The notes under the pieces were generated by a model. It saw only the letters and a list, made by a program, of their open reading frames with translations, was not told where the DNA came from and did no database searches. 13,193 nt of DNA from Candidatus Bathyarchaeota archaeon (GTDB lineage Archaea; Thermoproteota; Bathyarchaeia; TCS64), in NCBI GenBank assembly GCA_026394265.1, contig JAPKYO010000019.1, forward strand, positions 1 to 13,193, written 5' to 3'. Shown here in pieces: positions 7,363 through 13,193 of the stretch (positions within the stretch are counted from its first letter, which is position 1; each line of letters begins with the position of its first letter). A program made the translations under genes and the position numbers.

Positions 7363-8454
7363 ATAGAGAACTGGCGCTTCCTAGATCTAGGGCATCCTGA
7401 GCCTCTCATTGCCCAGACTTTCTACGAGTCCGTCGCCGAGGCGGTGGAGAAGGGAACGAGCCCGAACACGCTCATCATGCTCCAGCCCGGTGCACCCTAC
7501 GCGTGCGTCGGCTACCACCAGGACATAGAGAAGGAGCTCGACCTCGACTACTGCCGCAGCGCCGGGCTTCCCGTCATACGCAGGAGCCAGGGCGGCGGGG
7601 CGACCTTCCTCGATGGCGGTCAGGTCTTCTACCAGATAGTGGCGAAGAAGACAAACGCATATCCGACAGCCGTCGACGCGATGTTCAAGAAGCTCCTAAC
7701 CGTCACCGTCGAGACCTATCGCCACTTCGGCGTCCCAGCCGAGTTCAAGCCGCTGAACGACGTCGTCGCCAAGGGCAAGAAGCTCAGCGGCAACGGCGCC
7801 AGCATGAACGGCTCCACATCCATCATGGTGGGGAACGTCATCCTCGAAATGAACTATGAGATGATGGCGCGCGTCCTCAGGGTCCCCGACGAGAAGTTCA
7901 GGGACAAGATGGCGAAGAGCATGCGGGACTGGGTGAGCAGCCTCAAGGGCGAGCTGCCCAATCCACCGGACGGCGAGGAGGTGAAACACGTCTACGCGAA
8001 GGCGTTCCAGGAGCTGCTCGGAGTAAAGCTCACAAAGGCCGAGCCCACCGCCGAGGAGTGGCGCATCTACGAATCCGAGACGAAGCCTCGCAACCTGAGC
8101 CGCGAGTGGCTCTACATGGAGGCACCCTACTCGACGCGCAAACCGGGGCGCGCCGTGAAGATCGCGCACGAGGTCAAGGTCGTCGAGGCTGACCACAAGA
8201 CGGGCAAGCTGATACGCATCAGGGCGGAGACGAAGGGCGACGAGATACTCGACATAAGGATAACCGGCGACTTCTTCACAATCCCCAAGGAGGCCATCTT
8301 CCACCTCGAAGACGCCCTCAGGGGGAAGCGCCTCGAAGAGGAGACGCTGCGCGCTACCGTTAAGCGCTTCTATGACGCGGAGAAGCCGGAGATGCCCGGC
8401 GTCGGCCCCGAGGACATTGTCCAGACCCTGCTCAAGGTGAAGGCCCTCCTCTAA
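7363..8454 (+). CDS. Lipoate-protein ligase A-type enzyme with C-terminal accessory domain
   Basis: This enzyme is predicted to activate lipoate (or octanoate) and attach it to a lysine of a carrier protein, most simply the GcvH-like protein encoded just before it. Counting from an ATA at 7363, the protein has 363 residues. The N-terminus ENWRFLDLG matches the usual start of LplA proteins. The substrate-binding stretch is IRRSQGGGATFLDGG, and KKLSGNGAS holds the likely catalytic lysine (about Lys140). From about residue 245 a second domain resembles the LplA/LplB accessory domain, so both parts are in one chain. The first conventional in-frame start, GTG at 7444, would delete the conserved first strand and has no ribosome site; the ATA is preferred although it is non-canonical. 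The binding motif is divergent (Gln for Ser before GGG, Leu for His). Biotin ligase activity is less likely. Confidence 0.8.
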   Translation: MENWRFLDLGHPEPLIAQTFYESVAEAVEKGTSPNTLIMLQPGAPYACVGYHQDIEKELDLDYCRSAGLPVIRRSQGGGATFLDGGQVFYQIVAKKTNAYPTAVDAMFKKLLTVTVETYRHFGVPAEFKPLNDVVAKGKKLSGNGASMNGSTSIMVGNVILEMNYEMMARVLRVPDEKFRDKMAKSMRDWVSSLKGELPNPPDGEEVKHVYAKAFQELLGVKLTKAEPTAEEWRIYESETKPRNLSREWLYMEAPYSTRKPGRAVKIAHEVKVVEADHKTGKLIRIRAETKGDEILDIRITGDFFTIPKEAIFHLEDALRGKRLEEETLRATVKRFYDAEKPEMPGVGPEDIVQTLLKVKALL

Positions 8455-8464
8455 GATACGCCCT

Positions 8465-8472
8465 GTTTTTTT
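8465..8472 (+). terminator. T-run terminator after the lipoate ligase
   Basis: A run of seven T (8466-8472, within CCTGTTTTTTTGG) follows the ligase stop by about a dozen bases. Such T-runs are the usual archaeal terminator signal. It lies in the 32-base gap between two convergent genes. Confidence 0.65.
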
Positions 8473-8478
8473 GGCATA

Positions 8479-8493
8479 CCGATATTTTATCGG
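8479..8493. terminator. Perfect inverted repeat at the convergent gene ends
   Basis: CCGATA-TTT-TATCGG forms a six-base-pair stem with a three-base loop. It includes the stop codon of the - strand lyase gene (8487-8489). On the - strand it is followed about seven bases later by a run of A in the + strand view's complement of the 8466-8472 T-run, so it is at best a mixed signal for that gene. It may protect the 3' end or help separate convergent transcripts. Confidence 0.4.
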
Positions 8494-9971
8494 AGCTGCT
8501 CGGCGAGGAGGAGTTTCTCCTCGGCTTGCTTCAACCTCTCCAGCCTCGCGGCGTGTCTCTTCTCCTGCTTTTCCGCCTCTGTCTTGCGGTTCTTTATCAT
8601 CTTCTTCACGGAGTCGGGGGCGGGTCCGCCTATGGTGTTTCTTCGTTTGAGGTTCTGGTATGGGTCTAGGGCGGATTTCAGCTCCTTCGTTGATACGGTG
8701 AGTCTTCTCCCGATGGCGTTCTCGGAGGCTTCCTCAACCATCTGTGTGGTGATCTCCTCCGCCTTCTTCCCCTGTTCCAGTGCTTTGAGGACGACGTCGA
8801 CGATGATGTCGTGTGCTTGGCGGAAGGAGAGGTCGTAGCTTCGCACGAGGGCGTCGGCTAGGTCGGTGGCGGTTGTGAAGCCTTCTCTCAGGTTCTTCAT
8901 CATGACCTCCCTCTTTGGGGTGAGTGTGGCGACTGCGCCCGCCATGACGTTTGTGCTCCCGACGGCGGTATCGAGGGCAACGGGCTCGACGAGGAGGCGG
9001 TCGACCGTGTTCGTGTAAGTGATCCCCTTGACGGAGGCGACCGCCGTCACGAGGTTGCCGATGGACTCAGCCCCGTAGCTCTTTATGTACTCGAACTCGA
9101 GTGGGTTCTTCTTCTGTGGCATTATGCTGCTCGTGCCCGCGTATGCCTCGTCGAGGTCTATCATGTTGTACTCGTCGCTGCTCCATATCTGGAGGTCCTC
9201 GGCGAGGCGGCCGATCTGTGTCATGTGAATGGCGATGGCCGATGCCAGCTCGATGGCGTAGTCGGTTGTGGCGACGGAGTCTGTGGTGTTCTCGCAGAGG
9301 GCGTCGAAGCCGAGCAGCTCCTTGACGCGGTGGCGGTCGACGTTCCAGCTGGTGCCGGCGAGGGCGGCGGCGCCCATGGTGCTGAGGTTCGCGTGCTTGT
9401 AGACGCCCTCGAGGCGCTCGACCGTCCGGGAGGCTGCCTCGACGTGTGCGAGTATGTAGTGGGCGAGGGTGACGGGCTGCGCCTGTCTTATGTGGGTGTA
9501 GCCGGGCATCAGCGTGTCGACGTTCTCCTCGGCCTTCTCGATGAGGCGACGCTGGAACTCGATGACGGCTCCTATTAGTCGCTCCGTCTGGTCGCGGAGG
9601 TAGATGCGGCGTTGTGCGTGTCCGAGGTCGTTGCGGCTCCTGCCTATGTGCATCTTTCCCCCGACTTCGCCGACGCGCTTTATGAGAGCGGTCTCGGTCG
9701 ACATGTAGCCGACGATGGATGGGTCGTCTTCGGCGTCCTTCGCCACTGCTTTGACGCCGTCGAGGATGGTCTTCGCCTCCTCTCTGGTGATTATTCCCTG
9801 CTCCGCGAGCATCGCGGTGTGGGCGCGGTGGATGAGGACCTGCCCGTAGTAGCTGGCTACTTCGAAGCTCTTCGGGTTTCTCCTCCACGTGTTTAGCTCT
9901 GTTATCTCGGGTGCTTCCGCTTTTCTGGCTCTTCCGAATCTCTCCCAGTCTGCTTTCGGTGGCTTGCTCAT
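8487..9971 (-). CDS. Argininosuccinate lyase-family enzyme (fumarase/aspartase superfamily), substrate uncertain
   Basis: Members of this superfamily split fumarate from succinyl-N adducts. The product (494 residues from the ATG at 9971) shows family hallmarks: GKMHIGRSRND (GRSRND at residues 110-115), LMPGYTHIRQAQP with His160, AALAGTS, the flexible catalytic loop GTSSIMPQKKNP (280-290), and RRNTIGGPAP near the end. It departs from standard ArgH in MHIG for HTG and in LGHAQRR for QVATDLR after RSRND. The last 36 or so residues form a Lys/Glu/Arg/Ala-rich, probably helical tail beyond the usual end. No argG or other arginine gene is nearby. An in-frame GTG at 10001 lies upstream, but the TATA-like box at 10003-10010 would place transcription start near 9980, so the ATG is chosen. 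It may be true ArgH or an ArgH-like lyase with another amine substrate. Confidence 0.8.
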   Translation of the reverse strand: MSKPPKADWERFGRARKAEAPEITELNTWRRNPKSFEVASYYGQVLIHRAHTAMLAEQGIITREEAKTILDGVKAVAKDAEDDPSIVGYMSTETALIKRVGEVGGKMHIGRSRNDLGHAQRRIYLRDQTERLIGAVIEFQRRLIEKAEENVDTLMPGYTHIRQAQPVTLAHYILAHVEAASRTVERLEGVYKHANLSTMGAAALAGTSWNVDRHRVKELLGFDALCENTTDSVATTDYAIELASAIAIHMTQIGRLAEDLQIWSSDEYNMIDLDEAYAGTSSIMPQKKNPLEFEYIKSYGAESIGNLVTAVASVKGITYTNTVDRLLVEPVALDTAVGSTNVMAGAVATLTPKREVMMKNLREGFTTATDLADALVRSYDLSFRQAHDIIVDVVLKALEQGKKAEEITTQMVEEASENAIGRRLTVSTKELKSALDPYQNLKRRNTIGGPAPDSVKKMIKNRKTEAEKQEKRHAARLERLKQAEEKLLLAEQLR

Positions 9972-10002
9972 GGGCGTCTCATAGAGATGCTTGGTCTCCA
10001 CT

Positions 10003-10010
10003 GTTTAAAA
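10003..10010 (-). promoter_or_regulatory. TATA-like promoter for the lyase gene
   Basis: On the - strand the sequence reads TTTTAAAC, centred about 35 bases before the ATG at 9971. Transcription would begin near 9980 and give a leader of about ten bases, which argues against the GTG at 10001 as the start. It is half of a divergent promoter region with the box at 10033-10040. Confidence 0.6.
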
Positions 10011-10032
10011 TGGACGAGTCTCGGGGGTTAGG

Positions 10033-10040
10033 TTTTAATT
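10033..10040 (+). promoter_or_regulatory. TATA-like promoter for the DUF116 gene
   Basis: TTTTAATT sits 24-31 bases before the ATG at 10064, so transcription should start at or next to that codon and give a leaderless mRNA. This decides between 10064 and in-frame starts further upstream, which would overlap the divergent lyase gene. Confidence 0.6.
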
Positions 10041-10063
10041 GTGGCTGTCTATCCGATTTGGTT

Positions 10064-10678
10064 ATGCCCTACGACTTCAACTTCGACCTGTCGGGTATAC
10101 CCCGGTCTTTCTTCAGGGAGCTTTCACGGGTGGCGGAGGAGAGGCAGCTTCATAAGCGGTTCGGGTTGAGGGCGAGGGACCTCGCGGAGAGGTTCAAGCT
10201 GAGTGAGGCGACGGGTCTCGACGTCGAGACCCTGCTGTTCCTGATCGAGGATCTGGTTGATGTGCAGATCCAGAACATGAATCAGAAGGAGCGGTTCGTC
10301 GGGACTAGGAAGAGGGCTCTCTTCCTCCCGCACTGCGCGAGGAAGCACATGGATGGGGGCTGTAAGGCGTCGTTCGACACTGGTGTCCCGACGTACCGGT
10401 GTGCGCACTGCTCCGGGGATTGCCTCGTGGGGTTGGCTTCCGCCCTAGGCGATGAGAGGGGGTACTCGGTCTTCGTTGTACCGGGGGGCTCATGCATACC
10501 GGGGATCATGAAGAGGGGCGGCTTCGAGGGCATCGTCGGCGTCGCCTGCGGGCAGGAGCTTATGCCCGCCCTGCAGATGGTGCAGAAGTACGATATCCCC
10601 GGGCAGGCGGTTCCCCTCATCAAGAACGGGTGCGCGAACACTGTGTTCAGCCTTCACCTTCTTGAGGCTGTCCTCTAG
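10064..10678 (+). CDS. DUF116 family cysteine-rich protein
   Basis: The 204-residue product matches the pattern of DUF116, a family of unknown function found in archaea and anaerobic bacteria. Residues 1-80 are charged and mostly helical. The conserved core follows: ALFLPHCARKHMDGGC (Cys91, Cys100), YRCAHCSGDC (Cys113, 116, 120), VVPGGSCIPG (Cys144), GVACGQEL (Cys162) and a closing PLIKNGCANT (Cys190). Eight cysteines in such an arrangement suggest metal or iron-sulfur binding, but this is inference. The start at 10064 is set by the leaderless promoter just before it and yields a normal family length. It is transcribed divergently from the lyase gene. I know of no assigned reaction for the family. 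Confidence 0.85.
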   Translation: MPYDFNFDLSGIPRSFFRELSRVAEERQLHKRFGLRARDLAERFKLSEATGLDVETLLFLIEDLVDVQIQNMNQKERFVGTRKRALFLPHCARKHMDGGCKASFDTGVPTYRCAHCSGDCLVGLASALGDERGYSVFVVPGGSCIPGIMKRGGFEGIVGVACGQELMPALQMVQKYDIPGQAVPLIKNGCANTVFSLHLLEAVL

Positions 10679-10695
10679 TCGCCGCGTGAAAAGTG

Positions 10696-10702
10696 TATTA
10701 AA
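10696..10702 (+). promoter_or_regulatory. TATA-like promoter for the alpha/beta hydrolase gene
   Basis: TATTAAA, within GTGTATTAAACGG, lies about 30 bases before the start region of the next gene and 18 bases after the DUF116 stop. Transcription would begin near 10724, close to the G-rich ribosome-site-like stretch before the ATG at 10732. Confidence 0.55.
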
Positions 10703-10731
10703 CGGGGCTCGTCTCCTAGGGGGCGGTGTGT

Positions 10732-11610
10732 ATGCTCGTCGAGAAGAGGTTCCGCGTCGGTGAGGCGACTCTGAACTACGCCGAGGGGCCCGAGGCTGGG
10801 CCTCCGATGGTTTTGATGCATGGTTTGACGGATCGTTGGCAGTATTATCTGCCGATCATGCCGTTCTTGACGATGAGGTGGCACGCGTATGCGCTTGACT
10901 TCAGGGGGCACGGGGGGTCGAGTAGGACGCCGCCGTATAGGTACAGGGATCACATAGGGGACGCCATTGCCTTCGTAGAGGGCTGCGTGGGGGAGCCCGT
11001 TGTGCTCTTCGGCTCCTCGATGGGCGGGATGGTGGCGCTGATGGTTGCGGCGAGGCGCCCCGATCTCGTGAAGGCGGTGGTCTTCGGCGACTCCAGCATA
11101 AAGACGGACCGGACTCGGGCGGTGATGCGTGACTTTCACAGCTACTGGGATGGGTGGAGGCGGCTGGCGGGGTTCAAGGGTCCGTTCAGCGAGCTTGTAA
11201 GGCTCGTGTCGGAGATGCCCGTAAGCGTGCCGGGACAGGGTAAGAAGACATACGGCGAGGGGCTGGACGCGATAGCGTTGATGAACAAGGCGAATTATCT
11301 CCGCTGCTTGGACCCCGAGGTGCTGGTGGACTGGGCGGCTGGGGCCGAGGACGAGGCAGCGTTCAGGAGGGTGGTCGACGGATACGACCACGAGAAGCTG
11401 AGGGACATCGGGTGTCCCGTGTTGCTGATTCAGGGGAACCCGGCCAAGGGCGGCATCTTCACCGACGAGGCGGTGGCGTACGCGAAGGCGAACATCAGGG
11501 ACCACTACCACGTCTACATCCCCGAGTACGACCACAACCTCGGCCTCTACAGCTGGGAGACGGGGAAGTTGCTTCAGGCTGTGAACGCGTTCCTCGAGTC
11601 TCAGCGTTGA
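10732..11610 (+). CDS. Alpha/beta-fold hydrolase
   Basis: The 292-residue product is a soluble alpha/beta hydrolase, probably an esterase- or C-C-hydrolase-like enzyme of unknown substrate. Visible elements are VLMHGLTD (oxyanion-hole HG, residues 30-31), LDFRGHGGS after strand 4, the nucleophile elbow FGSSMGGM with Ser96, a cap region around 125-215, and a C-terminal EYDHNLG with catalytic His268. After strand 7, where the acid usually sits in GxxD, the sequence is LLIQGNPAKGGIFTDE; Asn236 stands where related proteins often have Asp, so the acid may be Asp245 or another residue. The ATG at 10732 is preferred over the GTG at 10726 because AGGGGG at 10718-10723 lies eight bases before it. No signal peptide is seen. 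It appears to be transcribed alone. Confidence 0.85.
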   Translation: MLVEKRFRVGEATLNYAEGPEAGPPMVLMHGLTDRWQYYLPIMPFLTMRWHAYALDFRGHGGSSRTPPYRYRDHIGDAIAFVEGCVGEPVVLFGSSMGGMVALMVAARRPDLVKAVVFGDSSIKTDRTRAVMRDFHSYWDGWRRLAGFKGPFSELVRLVSEMPVSVPGQGKKTYGEGLDAIALMNKANYLRCLDPEVLVDWAAGAEDEAAFRRVVDGYDHEKLRDIGCPVLLIQGNPAKGGIFTDEAVAYAKANIRDHYHVYIPEYDHNLGLYSWETGKLLQAVNAFLESQR

Positions 11611-11624
11611 GCGGCTTGGGGAAC

Positions 11625-11632
11625 TGTTTATC
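11625..11632 (+). promoter_or_regulatory. TATA-like promoter for the beta-lactamase-family gene
   Basis: GTTTATCT, in a short A/T-rich patch after the hydrolase stop, is the best promoter candidate for the next gene. It would start transcription near 11653 and leave a leader of about 45 bases, longer than those of the other genes in this window. Confidence 0.45.
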
Positions 11633-11663
11633 TAGACGGCGTCTCAATTCTCCTTCAATCTAC

Positions 11664-11681
11664 TGACCCATCTAGGTGGGT
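11664..11681 (+). promoter_or_regulatory. Hairpin in the 5' leader of the beta-lactamase-family gene
   Basis: GACCCATCTAGGTGGGTC can fold as GACCCA/TGGGTC plus one T-G pair around a CTAG loop. It ends 16 bases before the GTG start, just ahead of the G-rich ribosome-site-like TGGGGG. It could be an RNA hairpin affecting translation, or a DNA operator; the sequence alone does not decide. Confidence 0.4.
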
Positions 11682-11697
11682 CTCTGGGGGTTTCACA

Positions 11698-13086
11698 GTG
11701 CCTGACGTGAATGGTTGGACGAGGGAGCTTGAGAGGTTCATCTTTCAGAGGATGACTGCGTCCGGTATAGTGGGTCTCAGCGTCGCCACGATAAGTGGCG
11801 GGGAGGTCAACTATCAGCGGGGCTTCGGTTTCCGCGACTTCGAGAAGGGGACGAGCGCGACGCCTGAGACCATCTACTGCATCGGTAGCGTGACGAAGAG
11901 CTTCACGGCGTTGGCTGTGATGCAGCTGTGTGAGGCGGGGAAGCTCAGCCTGGATGACCCGGTGGAGAAGTGGCTCTCCTTCGGGGAGAGGCCGATGGGG
12001 GAGAAGATTCTGGTGCGCCACCTGCTTAGTCACACGAGCGGCTTGTCCGCCCTCGGCTACGCTGAGGCGACTCTCGCGGCGATCACGGATACCCCTGATA
12101 TCTGGTTGCCTATATCGAATGCTCAGGATCTTCTGGTGTTCATGAGGGGGGCGGATGAGTGGGCGATCTCCCGGCCGGGTGAGAGGCACGCCTACCTGAA
12201 CGAGGGCTACATCATGCTGGGGGCGATCATCGAGGAGGCCTCAAGCATGGGGTACGCGGACTACGTCAAGGAGAAGATCCTGCTGCCGCTCCACATGTAT
12301 AGGAGCAGCTTCACCGAGGAGGACGTTGAGGATGATGAGGATCTTGCTGTCCCGTATATTACTAATCGGAACGGCGGGAAGGTGGCGACTCGTTACCCCT
12401 ACGGGCAGATGATAAGTGACGGGGGGCTGATGAGCAACGCGCTGGACATGGGGAACTATCTCCGGATGATGCTGGCGGGTGGCGCCTTCGACGGGCACAG
12501 GCTCGTCTCCGATGAGTCCGTGGGGGAGATGGCTTCGCCGAAGATCAAGATGCTGGATGAGCCGGTGAACGGCGTGGATTTCCGCTACTACGGCTACGGG
12601 CTCCGGATAAAGGACGGGTTCCTGGGGCATCGCCTCGTGCAGCACAGCGGGAGCGTCTTTGGTTCGAGCGCATACATCAACTTCGTGCCCGACGCGGGCG
12701 TGGGCGTGGCGATCCTGGCGAATGGGGGCTACTTCCTCGAGGACATGGGGGAGTACGCGACGGCGCTGCTGCTGGGGAAGGATCCGTGGGAGATTCCCTC
12801 GTTCAGGAGGGGGAGGATCCTCGACTCGCTGGCGGGGACGTATAAGACGTTCAAGGACACGTCCTCGTACAGGGTTGTGCGTAGCGGTGGGTTCCTGCAG
12901 CTTGAGCAGAAGTGGGGGGAGAGGACGTTCACGACGCCGATGATCCCGGTGGAGATCGAGGGGGAGAGGAAGAGCTTCAGGACGTACGGGGTGGACACGG
13001 TGACGCCGGCGGAGTTCATCGTCAGGGAGGGGGAGACGTACCTCGTCTACGAGAGGAACCTCTGCAGGCGCGTCGGCGCACCATAG
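11698..13086 (+). CDS. Serine beta-lactamase-family (class C-like) hydrolase
   Basis: This 462-residue protein belongs to the beta-lactamase/penicillin-binding-protein-like serine hydrolases, which in archaea include peptidases and esterases. All three active-site motifs are present: SVTK (Ser64 nucleophile, Lys67), YLN (Tyr166, Asn168) and HSG (316-318). The catalytic domain covers about residues 5-350. The remaining 110 or so residues, beginning near DSLAGTYKTF, resemble the small beta-barrel domain often appended to this family. There is no signal peptide, so it is probably cytoplasmic and unlikely to be an antibiotic-resistance enzyme. GTG at 11698 is chosen as start because a G-rich TGGGGG lies about eight bases upstream and the N-terminus fits. 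The substrate cannot be read from the sequence. Confidence 0.87.
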   Translation: MPDVNGWTRELERFIFQRMTASGIVGLSVATISGGEVNYQRGFGFRDFEKGTSATPETIYCIGSVTKSFTALAVMQLCEAGKLSLDDPVEKWLSFGERPMGEKILVRHLLSHTSGLSALGYAEATLAAITDTPDIWLPISNAQDLLVFMRGADEWAISRPGERHAYLNEGYIMLGAIIEEASSMGYADYVKEKILLPLHMYRSSFTEEDVEDDEDLAVPYITNRNGGKVATRYPYGQMISDGGLMSNALDMGNYLRMMLAGGAFDGHRLVSDESVGEMASPKIKMLDEPVNGVDFRYYGYGLRIKDGFLGHRLVQHSGSVFGSSAYINFVPDAGVGVAILANGGYFLEDMGEYATALLLGKDPWEIPSFRRGRILDSLAGTYKTFKDTSSYRVVRSGGFLQLEQKWGERTFTTPMIPVEIEGERKSFRTYGVDTVTPAEFIVREGETYLVYERNLCRRVGAP

Positions 13087-13119
13087 TCACGTCTTATGGC
13101 GTGCTACTGCTCATAACGA

Positions 13120-13126
13120 TTTTTTT
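13120..13126 (+). terminator. T-run terminator after the beta-lactamase-family gene
   Basis: Seven consecutive T (in CGATTTTTTTCGG) lie 34 bases after the stop, a typical archaeal termination signal. The remaining bases to the window end hold a TTTTATC sequence (13140-13146) that could be the promoter of a gene beginning near the right edge (ATG at 13188), too short to assess. Confidence 0.6.
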
Positions 13127-13193
13127 CGGCTGGTAGCTGTTTTATCCTTCGTCGTCTGCTTCTAGCTTGGTTTCATTGATCGTGGATATGCAC

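Noticed and set aside
8455..8486. Replication origin at the skew switch
   Set aside because: Only 32 bases between convergent genes, with no origin-binding repeats, no A/T-rich unwinding element and no cdc6/orc1 gene nearby.
9911..10063. Upstream extension of the DUF116 gene to 9911
   Set aside because: It would overlap the divergent lyase gene and both promoters; the TATA-like box at 10033-10040 points to the ATG at 10064.
11698..13086. Antibiotic-resistance beta-lactamase
   Set aside because: No signal peptide, an extra C-terminal domain and an archaeal setting make a general serine hydrolase or peptidase more likely.
1..13193. CRISPR arrays, tRNA or rRNA genes, insertion sequences
   Set aside because: No regularly spaced direct repeats, cloverleaf-like sequence, rRNA-like stretch or transposase was recognised on either strand.

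Overview
The window reads as an archaeal chromosome fragment. It is GC-rich by eye, its genes are tightly packed, and TATA-like boxes lie about 25-35 bases before gene starts, some of them leaderless. It carries a hydrogenase/heterodisulfide reductase (Mvh-Hdr) cluster typical of methanogens and of several non-methanogenic archaea. No methanogenesis gene is present, so the host cannot be fixed from this window. A Bathyarchaeia-like or related anaerobic, H2-metabolising archaeon is a reasonable guess, and only that.

Region 1 (1-6861, + strand) is one compact operon: hdrA (cut at the window's left edge), mvhD, hdrC, hdrB, mvhG, mvhA and a hydrogenase maturation protease. Genes overlap by 4 bases or lie 1-3 bases apart, and GGAGG-type ribosome sites sit inside the end of the preceding gene. 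Together they specify a cytoplasmic, flavin-based electron-bifurcating [NiFe]-hydrogenase/heterodisulfide reductase complex. H2 is split at MvhA, electrons pass through MvhG and MvhD to the HdrA flavin, and are divided between ferredoxin and a disulfide reduced at HdrB. HdrA is unusual: the end of one HdrA unit is fused in front of a complete second unit.

Region 2 (6862-8454, + strand) has its own promoter and encodes a GcvH-like lipoyl carrier followed at once by a lipoate-protein ligase. No glycine cleavage T, P or L gene is present. The ligase lacks a normal start codon where its conserved N-terminus begins: an ATA stands where ATG is expected, and the two genes share one reading frame separated by a single TAG. 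Their position beside hdr genes recalls the lipoate-binding protein and ligase of sulfur-oxidising sHdr systems, and is the best candidate here for an undescribed Hdr-lipoyl link.

Region 3 (8455-10063) holds a convergent terminator region and, on the - strand, a divergent argininosuccinate-lyase-family enzyme, followed by a divergent promoter pair.

Region 4 (10064-13193, + strand) holds a cysteine-rich DUF116 protein, an alpha/beta hydrolase and a serine beta-lactamase-family hydrolase. Each has its own promoter-like sequence. Base composition of the + strand switches from C/A-rich to G/T-rich near 8.46 kb regardless of gene direction, which may mark a rearrangement boundary or a replication-related switch.
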